Source: Lepas anatifera (Eukaryota > Arthropoda > Thecostraca > Lepadidae). Taken from it: a DNA stretch of 64,000 bases. The DNA lies in contig JAOTON010002112.1 of NCBI GenBank assembly GCA_034440635.1, positions 806,001-870,000 on the forward strand, given 5' to 3'. Below the pieces are notes generated by a model, which saw nothing but the letters and a program-made list of their open reading frames with translations, did no database searches and had not been told where the DNA came from. This document shows positions 44,778 through 55,619 of this stretch, one piece after another (positions within the stretch are counted from its first letter, which is position 1; the number at the start of each line of letters is the position of its first letter). A program made the translations under genes and the position numbers.

Positions 44778-45580
44778 GCATGTGACATTAAGATCGTTCA
44801 AAAAACAGTTTTTACTTTTCAGACTCGAACCCACTATTTCCCCATTATATATTCAATTCTGATTTCAATGAGCCACATTACAAGTATCTACGACAACGGG
44901 AAAGATCGCCTCAAAACGGTTAAAGATTTCATGTTTCAGGCGCGATTGGCTGCCCGGCGTTGCAGTCTCCCCTTGTAAAATTGCGATGAAAGGGGTGCAT
45001 AACCTACCAGTAAAAACAGCGTGGCATGTGCATGCGTATAATAGCGGTAGATGGGATTTGACATGCCGGCATTTACTTGTCAGATGTATTTGCAGCGCAA
45101 TACAAATACATGTTATTCCACAAAATATCTGACGTCAAACGGTTCAGCACCCTAGTACTCTAAATCCCGACAGAACAGGAATGCCTTCCGGAGGCGAACG
45201 TTTCTCTGGTAACATTCGTTGGAGAACGTCGTTGGGGCAGGTGCTTCTCCCGATTCTCTTGCGAACTATTTAAGAGCTCTGATACTGCTAGAAGAAGACC
45301 CTGCTGCATATTTTTAGCCTTTGGATGGCTCACGAAATCTTCCACCAGCTTCACACCACGCTCTCTGGGATCGTTCACCATATTAAGTTCCGGAATACCT
45401 TGAAAGAAGCTATACCAGTCATCAGCTTCTTAACGGAGCCATTTCTGGTCAGAATATTTCAGATTCAGGCAATCGAATACCAGCCAGCTGTCAGGAGTGA
45501 CAAGCTGGCAGAGGCTTAGTACCGAGCATTCACCGAGCTCTTCATAGCTTCTATCGGAAACTTAAGCTTGCCCTAGTAAA
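44778..45580. repeat. Foldback pair, left arm
   Basis: Inverted match to 46,525-47,330. Landmarks: CTTTTCAGACTCGAACCCAC, the AGCCATCCAAAG segment, and CTTAGTACCGAG at the inner edge. The arms are about 800 bp and the spacer about 945 bp. The minus strand of this arm holds a decayed coding segment (45,160-45,430). Confidence 0.8.
45160..45430 (-). pseudogene. Decayed coding segment in foldback left arm
   Basis: A frame reading DWYSFFQGIPELN, then RGVKLVEDFVSHPK, then QQGLLLAVSEL ends in a stop at 45,160. The right arm holds the same segment on the plus strand with different breaks. Conservation of reading between two broken copies suggests a real ancestral protein carried by this repeat. I do not recognise the family. 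Confidence 0.45.
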
Positions 45581-45874
45581 ATGTGAATTGTTTGCTGTTT
45601 TGGCCAATTGTTGTGCGACTGGCTCCTTACCTTCAAGATGGTGGTTCTCACCAGCGGGACAGAATATAACTTTATGTGCACAGATACCACAGCTGATGGC
45701 AAATTGATTTCAGCACATTCAGTGTGATTTCTATATTAACTTAATGAAAGCACTGTACTGCATTTTATGGATAGCTTTGAGGCTCATAAAGGCTCTAAAG
45801 CTGACTATCCGCGACGGAGGAACCCAAATACATGGTTTAGAACCACTCACAAGGAACGCCGCTAAGTCTTTCGT

Positions 45875-46460
45875 GGTCTGAGTGGCTCAGTCGGTTAGCG
45901 GTTGCGCTCGGCTAGGCCAATGTCATTCTGTATGTGCTGGATGTCGTGAGTTCGAGCCCAGTCAGAGGCAGAATCTGTTGCCCTGCTCTAGCCCAATCTA
46001 ATTCTTTCCCTCTCACCTTGATACCATATGACCTGAGCAGTTGATACCTTGTTACTCTCCAAAAATTATAATATTCAGTCTTTAAGCATCTTCTGGAATG
46101 ATGAACAGAATCTGACTCGGTAGCAGCACGCACTTCATGCCATAAATGTCCTATATTCCATGAATATGGCTCACTGGTGGGTTCCGGGTCTTCTAAACAG
46201 ACATTTGTTGGAGACAACCTCTCCTGATAGCCACACGTAAACCAGCTTGCGCAATTCGTGACTATCTTTTCAAGGGAAACAGAGCTGGCATGTCTTCCAG
46301 AACCGAAGCAATAGCCGGGCCTGATGATCCATGAATGTTCCCTGATGGGTCTTCCAATAAAAATACTCCGGTGTTGTGTAGAGGCGCTGAAGTCAATGTG
46401 CAAACGCAACTGTTATTTGTGACCAGAAAGTTGTAATCTGCCTCGCAAATAAGAATCAAA
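45875..46460 (+). mobile_element. tRNA-derived SINE S2
   Basis: The head has GAGTGGCTCAGTCGGTTAGC as A box and GAGTTCGAGCCCAG as B box, about 55 bp apart, typical of tRNA-derived SINEs. The body continues as a non-coding stretch to about 46,460. The 3' end is not clearly defined. It lies inside the foldback spacer. Confidence 0.55.
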
Positions 46461-46524
46461 ATGCTGAAGGTAAAAAGGCAGTGACACAGTACCTGGCCTA
46501 AAAAGCAAAACCATCCACCTTTCA

Positions 46525-47330
46525 GTTGGGTAGGCTAAAGTTTCCGACAGAGGCTATGAAGAGCTTGGCTCGGTACCAAGTTTCTGTCAATTTGTCATTC
46601 CTGAAAGCTGGCTGGTATTCGAGCGCCTGAATCTGAAAGATTCTGATATGAAATGGCTCCGTTGAGAAGCTGGTGACTGGTATAGCTTCCCCTGTTTCAA
46701 GGTATTTCTGGACTTACTGTCGTGAACGGTCCCACAGAACGTGGTATGAAGCTGGTGGAAGATTTCGTGAGCCATCCAAAGGGTAAAAATATTTGCAGCA
46801 GGGTCTTCTTCTAGCAGTATCAGAGCTCTGAAATAGTTCGCAGGAGAATAGGGAGAAGCACCTGCCCCAACGACGTTCTCCAACGAATTTTACCAGAGAA
46901 AGTTTCGCCTCCGGAAGGCATTCCCGTTCTGGCGGGATTTAGAGTACTAGGGTGCTGAGCCATTTAATTTCAGGTCTTTTGTGGAATAACATGTATTTGT
47001 ATTGCGCTGCATGTGCATCCTGACAAGTAAATGGCTGCATGTAAAATCCCATCTACCGCTCTTATACGCACGGACATGCCACGCTGTCTTTACTGGTAGT
47101 TTATGCACCCCTTTCATCCCAATGTAACAAGGGGAGACTGCAACGCCGGGCTGCCAATCGCGCCCGAAAAATGAAACCTTTAACCGTTTTGAGGCGATCT
47201 TTCCCGCTGTCGTAGAAGCTTGGAATGTGGCTCATTGAAATCAGAATTTAATATATAATGGGAAAAAGTGGGTTCGAGTCTGAAAAGTAAAACAATGTTT
47301 TTCTGAACGACCCTAATGTGACATACATGC
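46525..47330. repeat. Foldback pair, right arm
   Basis: Inverse of 44,778-45,580, moderately diverged. The outer edge is near ATGTGACATACATGC (47,316-47,330). Confidence 0.8.
46606..46930 (+). pseudogene. Decayed coding segment in foldback right arm
   Basis: Counterpart of 45,160-45,430 on the opposite strand: ESWLVFERLNLKDSD, a stop, GDWYSFPCF, then after a frame change ERGMKLVEDFVSHPKGKN. The upstream part is readable here but not in the left arm. Not translated into a whole product. Confidence 0.45.
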
Positions 47331-47400
47331 CTAGCTGACATGTCATGCGTATGGAACTCTGAAGTCTAACAAATAGATAAATGCTTAAAACGATTATTTG

Positions 47401-47850
47401 AAGGGAATGTGGCACCTTGGTTGAATCCTGGAATTTAGTGCAATTAGGCGTACTTTTAGCCGAAAATAATGAAACCACTCATGATTTCCATGAAAATTGT
47501 ACAATAAGCTCAATATTTTGATTTTTAGAATAGTACTCTAGAAAAAGAAATAAATATCAGCCTGTGGATGATGTCACCATCTGGCAACCACTACCATGCT
47601 TGAAAAGCTTCAAGGGCTTCGATTGGCTGATGCTCATCATGATGTCAGCATATTTCGTCACACCAGCAGCTCACAACAATGGCCGCTCGGCGAGGGTCTG
47701 ATGAGGGGGTTGGTGTCAGGTAGGTTTTAGTTTTTTCTACGGAAATATCGAGTTCCAAGACAAATGACGTATGGAGTACCGGGTTTTCTGACTTGGTTCA
47801 CAACTTGGCTATCTCAGTTAAAATCACGTTATGAAAGTGCCACATTCCCT
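47401..47850 (+). mobile_element. TTAA-flanked MITE, family A, copy 5
   Basis: Left terminus AAGGGAATGTGGCACCTTGG, right terminus AAAGTGCCACATTCCCT followed by TTAA at 47851-47854. The left TTAA has decayed to TTTG. It has the same orientation as copy 1 and closely resembles it. Confidence 0.78.
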
Positions 47851-47933
47851 TTAAGGCGGAGGGATAGGTAGTTCTGACCGTCTAAACAAGGAGAGTCCGA
47901 GGCAAATCACAGAGTGCACGGGACAGTTAATTG

Positions 47934-49072
47934 TAGTGGCGGATCCAGGGGGGAGGACAAAAGGCATCTCCCCAAAACGGAAAGGCTGGGGGTTAAACCA
48001 TGTTATTTATCCCCGCACCCCCTCAGCTGTTGACCTTCTTTTTGTCCGGCTCTTTTTTAGTTTATTCGCAAGGTTTTGGTGCTTCAACTCTCAACTTCAG
48101 TGTGAGCATTGGGCCTTGGATAGGAAAAACAAATATCTTGTGGGCACACCTTTCAACCGGTGACATTTTTTGTTCGGTTTAGGTACCTAACCTACCGCCC
48201 TCTTAAAGGGAGATACGCGAAAAAATTATTTTTGTGGTTTCTTGCTATTTGAAAAATCCTGATTACGAAACTATCAATTATTTTTGTATCTTCGGCAAAA
48301 TTTTGGGAGGCCACTCACTTATTATCGAAATAGATTACCAGTTCCGATTTAGTGCTGAAACCTTCAACCATCACTTACTTTTCTAAAACTATTTAAAGTT
48401 GAAAAACAATGGTTTTTTTGTAATAGAAATGTCTGTTCTCCTGTATTTGTATTTGAATTAATTTTAAAAAGCTTTTAAAAAACTACAAAATGAATTACTT
48501 TGCTCTAGAAACGTAAAAACATAATTACTCAAGTCTTCAGTGGTTTCGTATCTCGGGTCTTGAGTCATTTTCTGCTTCAGCCCCAGGATGACAAAATTTT
48601 TGCGTCAAATAGGTCACGTGACCCTGGTTTGAGAATTCCTAGGCCTCTGATTGGTTGTGATTTCTTTTAAGCACTATATTTCTGTTTCATAATAGTTTTG
48701 GAATGCTGGTTTTCTAAAGTAATTTTTTCTGTAGTAGTCCAAAGTTTTACGTCACTGTTTAGGATAGATATGACCTTATTCTTAGAGAACTTGATAGCCT
48801 TAGCCGTGTGTACGTCATATACATCGATATAGTGTGTACCGGTAAAGTCGTCTAGAAATGTTGACTTTGAGAGCTATTTTAAGGAATTTGCAGGCCGAAT
48901 TCGCAAAAATGAGAATAGGACTTCTGAAAGAACTTTTTGTGACCTTTCGACCTAACCAATAAAAATTTGTTCGCGTATCTCCCTTTAAATTGCAGCGACA
49001 TCCCTCAAAGCGCGTTGTTTTTTCTTTTCGGCTTTGGCTTGGCCCCAAACCGACCGGCTGGATTCGCCACCG
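47934..49072. mobile_element. hAT-type element interrupted by a TTAA element
   Basis: Left end TAGTGGCGGATCCAGG and right end (reverse complement) CGGTGGCGAATCCAGC, flanked by GTTAATTG (47926-47933) and GTTAACTG (49073-49080), 7 of 8 matching. Non-coding apart from low-complexity frames. The nested element at 48,207-48,984 makes up most of its length, so the host was about 360 bp. Confidence 0.75.
48207..48984. mobile_element. TTAA-flanked MITE (different family), nested
   Basis: TTAA at 48203-48206 and 48985-48988. The termini are a perfect 15-bp inverted repeat, AGGGAGATACGCGAA. 778 bp, A/T-rich, non-coding. The target is piggyBac-like but the sequence is unrelated to family A. Confidence 0.88.
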
Positions 49073-49080
49073 GTTAACTG

Positions 49081-49837
49081 AGTACATAAGTAGATCTTAA
49101 TGGGATGAACATTATTGTATTCCTCTAGCATGGGCCATTCCCTAATCACATCCTTTCGATGCCGCCGCCACCCGGCCTCCAGATAGTTAGAAGCCTCTGT
49201 GCACGGCCTTCTAACCGTGATTGTGCGACTTTCTATGCTTAGGACTACAAAGTAGTTTGTATGCTACAATGTTTCGATATTGATCTCTTGGGTGACGTTA
49301 CCTTTATATTAGTTTATTATTATCATTAGTTGTCAATAGTCGTGTATCGGTATAAGATCAAGACGATCGACACTCAGTTTTAGAATTATTCCTACTTTGG
49401 CTGGACTGAGACAGTGAGTGAAATCACAGGTCATGGAAAGCATTGAAACTGGCGAATCCTATCAAAATGAATACCTTTTTGGTAAATGTTAACTTTCCAG
49501 GCCAAAACGGCCGTAGTGACGGAAACAACACAACGTACGAAACTATGTTCTTGGGTACGAGGATTGGAGAAGGCACTAATGAAACACTAAGCAACGTTAA
49601 ATAAATGTTTTCGGACGGCGGGAGTGTTTGAAGGGCTACGTTTCTAAAGAATGTTCAATTGTTTTTTAATTTCATTGTGAAATATTTACAGCACGGCACA
49701 TGAGAGTGGAACCGGCAGCTGAACGGTCACCAATAGTGGCATGAGTTGTTGCTCAGACCGTAATGAGCGGTACCAGGGTTGTGAACTTATATATCTTCGG
49801 GGTTTCCCAGGTACGCCGAATGAAATATTGAGTTAGT
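49081..49837. other. No gene or repeat recognised
   Basis: Unique-looking sequence without long open frames or terminal repeats. Confidence 0.4.
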
Positions 49838-49845
49838 GTTAGAAT

Positions 49846-51741
49846 CAGGGTTGACTTTTTTGCCAGTTGAGAGGGGTTTCTGCCGCAAGCCGATTTTTAC
49901 CGCTTTAAACCGGCAATAAGTGGCAGAAAATGGCAAAAACTCGGGGAGACCAAATTTGCCATTATTTATGGAAACTGAACTTTAAGCGTTTTCCAATAGT
50001 TGTTACCAACATCATGCCGATAATTACACTGTATTTCCGGTATTCTGATCATCTTATTTAGCATTATATATTTTCTAGTCTTAGTCTTAAGGCTTAGTGC
50101 AGCAAACGCAGATATAAACGCATGCTATCCACATTTTAATCAGTTCAATTGTTAATCCTCGATAATATTATCAGCTGAATCAAACAGGGGCTAATTCTGA
50201 TGTCTGGTGGTAGTCTAGATGAAATAAGACGGTTTTCCTGAATAGAAAGTCAAGCCGCTCGAGCTCAGTAAGAATCCAGCCCATGCGTTGGGGTCTCCGA
50301 TGCAGTTCTCCATCGGAGGCAAGGCAAGCGCCTTTTAGGTGCACGATATATTACTGCGAAGACCATTATTGTTTTACGTGTCGTATTTGGTGACATTTTG
50401 AGTCTTCTTCAACGCCGAACAGTGGCGAACATTAGAAAGGGAACAAACTGGGGATTCCCAAGCCCCTCCGAGTGACTGGTGTACTGGATCTTTTACGGCG
50501 AAGGACATCATTCCAGCCTGAATACATGGAAACTGCATTATTAGCAGTACTTTTGAGCTTCTGTAAGCTCTGCCTATCAAGTGAAGATCAGCATTGACTG
50601 ACCTGTTCTGGTTAAAACATTCCCCTTTTTCAAACATGCTGTCTCCTCGAGCTACTTTTTTCGTCTCTTCTGATCATAAGCTCTCAAACCTAATGGCTTG
50701 TACCCCCAGTGGTCGGTTATACCATACATTTATCTCTTGGCAGCCGCACACCCAGGATTTTTGTTTGGGGGGCGGCAGGCTGATGGAGGGGGCGGCATGT
50801 CACGCGCAGGATTTCTTTCCCTGGTGAGGAGGCGGCAGTTTCGGAACAGGGGCGGTTTAAATCACATATTGGCGAATGCTTCAACGCAGGGCGCGCCCCT
50901 GCCCCTAGCGTGCCGCCCGGGCGGCACGCTAGGGGCAGGGACGGCAAGGTGAGAGTAGAATTGGTACTAAAAGCCAGATCAGGTTCATTTCTGCCCTCCA
51001 TGGGTGCCTGCGTCTGCCTCTCCCCTTGGGTCTCTTCGAATAAAATATCTGAAATAAAATATCTGAAATAAATTATATAAAATAAAATAGGGTTGAATGG
51101 ACCAAACTGTTGTTTAATAATATGGACACGATTGCTTGCGATTAGAGAACAAATCCTTATATTGACGTACCTACATTTCTGATGTGGTATTTCGCTTGTG
51201 GCGTCATCTAAAATGTATGTACCGGTTCCTAACCAACAATAGAAGCAACGACTATTCATCCATTGTACAAACCCCTCATATCAGAAAGGTGAGGTCACTT
51301 GGGGATCCAGGCGGTCCGTTTAGGGGCGGAGCAAACTGATTGGCAAAAAAGCCGATGAACAAAAAATGTCTCACTGTCTAAATGGAAACCGTTTCTAAAA
51401 TTTATTTCTGCCGGCCGTGGGGGAGGGGGGTAAAAACATTATTTCCGACTTTATCTTTATCCCCCTGGATCTGCCAATGGATTGGTTCCAGCCATAAAAG
51501 GTCTTTCGGTTTGTACATATTATTGAAGTTGTTTGATGAAATGGAAGAAGAGAGTGCTGAGACCTTCCAATACGCAGAAATATACGTTTTCACCCCAGAA
51601 GATGCCCTTACATTCATATCCAACGCGAATATCAGTTAATATTTAGTATTTCATAGTTTTTGCCACTTTTTTCACCGGGTTTATGCCAACCGTTTTAAAC
51701 CAGTGGTTTAAACCACTTTCTGCCGGCTGCTGCCTGCCCTG
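49846..51741. mobile_element. hAT-type element, 1.9 kb, perfect 8-bp target duplication
   Basis: Flanked by identical GTTAGAAT at 49838-49845 and 51742-51749. The ends are CAGGGTTGAC and, reverse complemented, CAGGGCAGGC. The inverted repeat itself is short, but inside each end lie TGCC-TTTTT, TTTCTGCC(G) and TTTAAACC words in matching inverse positions. No transposase was seen. Nested within are a G/C-rich block with a 44-bp palindrome (50,897-50,940) and a small GGATCCAGG-type piece (about 51,296-51,480). Confidence 0.75.
50897..50940. repeat. Perfect 44-bp palindrome, no loop
   Basis: Two 22-bp arms meet at the CCCGGG centre (50,917-50,922), with outer parts CCCTGCCCCTAGCG and its complement. 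Strongly G/C-rich, so it could form a very stable hairpin in RNA or a cruciform in DNA. Confidence 0.92.
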
Positions 51742-51749
51742 GTTAGAAT

Positions 51750-52670
51750 GTTCTTTGAATTTTGTTGTTGATGATTTTCAGAATTTAAAAGAACTATGTG
51801 ATGGTGAAAGCACAGATAATAACACGCTATCTCCTTTTATATGGTGGTCTTCGTTTAAAATCTGGGCACCCCAAATGATTTTGGAAATCCACACTCCTGC
51901 TGATCACGTCAGCTATCGTCTTCAGGTCACGGACAGGGTGCATCAGGCAAGGGCAGAGGCGAACGTGCGCTACCTACTGCGCGGGGTGCGCCAACGGCAC
52001 ATACCCTTAATATATGCCGCTGGTTTTTCATGTTTAGAAGCAAATACTCGCGTTTGTTTTTAACGGAGTGCTCTGAGACGTTGTCTTTTACACCCTTTTC
52101 TCAATTCTAAAAAACACTTAAGAACATACTTATAATAAACTTGGTTGAGCTTCCCTTCATGTTGCGAGCTTTATGGCAACAGTTATCATCGCTGAAACAA
52201 GGAATGAAAACCAACGAATTTAAAAGAAACAAATCACTTCAGTCAACGCCCAACCCCTTGCTTTATCAGCGATCATCTTCAAGGCTACGGCGTCTGAGGT
52301 AAAGGGAGGGGCAAACATGCCTTGCGCATAGCGCAGGGTGCACCAACCATTCACGTACCAATTATTCAAGGAACACGTACAACTACACACATACCTATGA
52401 TATATTCTGCTAGTGTTCCATGTTTAGAAACAAAAACCCACGGTTTTTATTCTTGATGTAAATACTTTGAGAAGTGTTTTTCTACGTGCTACCGTCAGTT
52501 TTCGAATACACACCGAGGAAAATATTTTTAAACTACTTATCTTTTTTTAAATTATAACTCAGTAAATATTTAACGTTTCAAAACTATCACGGTTGAGTTC
52601 AGTGGCTCATCCAAAAAACGTTTGATATATACACGATATATAAATCAGTATGATCTTGCATATTAAATAT
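51750..52670. other. No gene recognised
   Basis: 51,890-52,040 and 52,270-52,430 share similar words (ATGCCGCTGGTTTTTCATGT / TATTCTGCTAGTGTTCCATGT, GCGCAGGGTGC / GCGCGGGGTGCGCC) about 410 bp apart, an old direct duplication. Otherwise A/T-rich. Confidence 0.4.
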
Positions 52671-53935
52671 CAGAGCTGGGATTCCGTAGATTTTTTCTAC
52701 CGGCAGTATCGGTATTCGGTAATGAAAACTGGTCAATCGGTTCGGTATTTCAATATATTTCCAAAAATCTACCGAATGATTCGGTATTTCGGTTCGGTAG
52801 ATTTAAAAAACCCTTATGTATAAAACACATTTAAACGCTACTTAATACATTTTAGAGGCCATACAACGCCTTTAGCTACATTTTGGAGCCTCTAAAGCAT
52901 CTACTTTTAGTCTTTTGCAACCATTTTTTAATGTTTTCAAGATTATAAAGACTTAATAAGCGTAAAAAATCATAAACTATCTTCGGCAACACTTTCATAG
53001 AACTACACAGCTGGAAAAATGTTTAGCAATACAACTTTGCTAATCAAACTATTATAGTACGTTTTTATTACAATTAAACGCCTAAAAACTAACTAAAAAA
53101 TGTCCAACACAAATAAAACTGTATTGGGCTTGCTGTTTTCTTCTTCTTACACTTGGTCCTGGTCGGTGTCGGGGGCCCTTCTTGAGGTCCTCCTTCAGGG
53201 TGGTCTTGAACATCCTGTTGTTCCCTTTGAGCAGCACCGGCTGTTCGGAGTTGCTGGCTGTCCAGGAGGACCTCTTGGGACGGAGGATGTTGCCCGCGTG
53301 CTGAACAACCGCTCTGCTGCCGCGGAGCTAAGGAGGGCGGTGTTGTACTGGATGAACAGCTTGATCCCCCGGGAGCCTTCGGACTGGCCTCCCGGAGCCT
53401 CCGGGATAGCCTCCGGGAAAGTGCTCCTTCCTGACCAGATATCCCTGGTCTCGCCCAGATGGCTGAATAATTGATGCTTTCCTCCAGAGTGTGCTGGCTG
53501 GGGTGGTGGCGTCGGTAGCACGGCCCCCAGGCCCCCTATACATGCGGTTTTGAGTGTGAGGTCGTCGTAGCAGAAGTGCTTGTCGCTTGCATCAGCAGCT
53601 TCCCCCTGAACACTGTCAGGCTAAGCAATATCCACCATCTCCCTGATCACCCTGTTCTTGATGGTGGTGCGGGCCGTTTCGTTGATGTAGTTGATTGCGG
53701 TGAGATCTATGATTGGCTGCAGCGGAGAAAATCCAGACTTGCATCTGCTAAGAAGATTCTTTGTCGTCGCGGGAAATTCAAATCTACCAAAGAAATTCAT
53801 TCGGTAGATCAATTCGGCATTGGTAGAGGTAGAGGTAGAGGTTCGGTACCAAAGATTTGTTAGCGGTAGATAAATCTACCGCCGGTAGTACCGAAATACC
53901 GAATCATCGAATTTGATTCGGTGGTGCCAGCTCTG
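52671..53935 (-). mobile_element. hAT-type element with transposase tail fragment
   Basis: The left end is CAGAGCTGG and the right end, reverse complemented, is also CAGAGCTGG. Flanks are TTAAATAT (52663-52670) and ATAAATAT (53936-53943), 7 of 8 matching. Both ends carry CGGTA/TACCG words (ACCGAAATACCGAAT), likely subterminal binding repeats. The minus strand codes for a transposase C-terminus at about 53,195-53,385. 1,265 bp, internally deleted. Confidence 0.8.
53195..53385 (-). pseudogene. hAT transposase C-terminal dimerisation domain, frameshifted
   Basis: Minus-strand reading LFIQYNTALLSSAAAERLFST matches the signature of the hAT dimerisation domain (N..LPSSA..ERLFS.AG). It then continues in another frame as NILRPKR and LLKGNNRMF, the usual ending. 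One frameshift separates them. The BED finger and catalytic core are absent, although 53,621-53,812 may hold a short further piece. Confidence 0.75.
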
Positions 53936-53954
53936 ATAAATATAATATGTATAA

Positions 53955-53957
<3 letters not shown>

Positions 53958-53992
<35 letters not shown>
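53958..53992. repeat. (TA)n microsatellite
   Basis: About 17 uninterrupted TA units, starting 23 bases past the hAT-type element's right end. Confidence 0.95.
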
Positions 53993-53995
<3 letters not shown>

Positions 53996-54399
53996 TTTCT
54001 CTATTTATCATTATTTAGATTAGATGAAATTGGTGCAGAAGTTATTCCTGTGCGAGCTAAGTGTAAAGTTATCGGAGGCCATAACTCCTAAACCGTTGCA
54101 CCAAGCAACCTAAAAATGTCGGAGGCCTGTTATGGCCTGCCAATAAGCCCATAAAGAAATTGTCAACAAAATCGAAGACATGAGGGTGTAAAATCGACCA
54201 TCACGCGTGCTGAAATTTCGTGGAGTGCCTCGGGGGCCGTTGCATTTAGTGAGATATGTGGACGCTGTCACGGGGATCCGTGGTAGCGTGGTAGCTGGTA
54301 AGACAGCAGTGGACGTTTAGGATGCAAAATTTCAAATGAACAGCAGTTACATGTGGCTGCTGATAGTGATGTGTTGGGGCGCTAATGGAGCCAGAAATA

Positions 54400-54990
54400 G
54401 GCATCAATCACGCATCATGGAGAAACTGTAGGCACAAAGCGTAATGTCAAAAGTTGGGACACCCACAGCGACGAGTTGGAGGGGGAGGCGGGCGCCGGTG
54501 GAGCAAAAGTAGGTACCATTGATGCATCAAGAACTTTCCAGAAATATGGGGGCACCCATAGTAAGGCGTGGGGGCACCGGCAGAGCGAAAGAAAAATCCC
54601 AGTGTGTATTATGTGGGCGCCACTCAGAACGGTTTGTCAAAGGTGTGGGGCGCCCCCGATTAGCCGACGACTAGAAGCAGTGGAGCAAAGGAAAGGCACC
54701 AGTGATTCATCAGTGGCGTCTGCCAAAGGCAGACGCCACTGATGCCTCATGAGAGGGGGCTCCCATGGTATAGAACGGGCTGTTAAAAGACCGTGATGCA
54801 TGGGGGCGCCGGAGGAGCAAAAAGCAAGACAACGATGATGCACCGTGGGGGCGAAAGTGGTATACAGCGAAATGTCAGAAGGTGAGAACACCCACAATGA
54901 AGCGTGGGAACGCCAATGGTACGAATGAAGGTACTTATGATGCATGATGGGGGAGGCAGTGACACAGGGCTGTTTGTCGAAATGTGGTAC
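54400..54990 (+). repeat. Degenerate GGGGGCGCC/GATGCAT-type tandem block
   Basis: Loose units of about 60-90 bp repeat a GATGCATCA…GTGGGGGCGCC…GGAGCAAAAG theme. It includes the hairpin at 54,708-54,744. Its frames are by-products of the repeat. Confidence 0.5.
54708..54744. repeat. Perfect 17-bp hairpin, 3-base loop
   Basis: Arm CATCAGTGGCGTCTGCC, loop AAA, then the exact reverse complement. Confidence 0.9.
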
Positions 54991-55079
54991 TTTTTAAGCG
55001 GCAACATTTTACCGCCGGGCGCCGGTATTTCCGTTAGAGCATGCAAAAGTGAAGCAGATGGAACCGGCCCCGGGGCATC

Positions 55080-55610
55080 CCTTACCACTGAGAGGTCGCC
55101 TCGGCAACAAGGGGGCTACCCCCTGGATCCGCTCCTGCCCTCTGCACCATCGGTGGATGGCGCTTTCTCATATCCACAGACCTCACCAAAGCTTACCACC
55201 AACTCCCATTAGCCCACTCGTCCATGAAGTTCTGCGGCGTGTCTACACCGTACAGGGGACTCGTGTCTACAGACGTAGTGCCATGGGTATCCCCGGCTCA
55301 GAATCAGCATTTAAGCAGCCGATGTGCCGCGTCATCGGTGATCTTATTCAGGAAGAGCGGGTCGTAAAACTCACAGATGACCTCTTCTGTGGGGAAAACA
55401 ATCCACAGGAAGTCCTGGACCATTGGCCTCTCGTTTTGGAGACACTGCATGCTAGTGACCTCCGTGTGTCGGCGTAGAAAACTGTGTTCTGTCCACGGTC
55501 AACCACTCTTCTGGGTTGGACAGCGTCCGAGGGTTACATCTCTCTCTGTACTGGTGGTGTGAAGGTTAAACAGGTTCTGGATCATACAGTCTGAATTATC
55601 CTGCCAAAAG
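55080..55610 (+). pseudogene. Ty3-like retrotransposon reverse transcriptase fragment
   Basis: Recognisable polymerase pieces: the DLTKAYHQLPLA box (55,177-55,212) that carries the first catalytic aspartate, RSAMGIPGSESAF (55,272-55,310), the LTDDLFCG box with the paired aspartates (55,370-55,393) and LLGWTASEG (55,509-55,535). At least one frameshift separates the first two pieces and a stop precedes the last. No LTRs, protease, RNase H or integrase are visible around it, so this is an isolated fossil. Confidence 0.72.
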
Positions 55611-55619
55611 GCTTAAAAG

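Noticed and set aside
45875..45965. A functional tRNA gene with long variable arm
   Set aside because: Both promoter boxes fit, but I could not pair a 7-bp acceptor stem across the ends, and the sequence continues as a SINE-like body.
51296..51490. A nested hAT-type MITE with GGATCCAGG ends
   Set aside because: Candidate flanks GGTGAGGT and GATTGGTT agree at only half the positions, so I did not call it as a separate element.
55080..55610. A complete LTR retrotransposon around the reverse transcriptase piece
   Set aside because: No direct long terminal repeats, primer-binding site, protease or integrase are visible within several kb either side.
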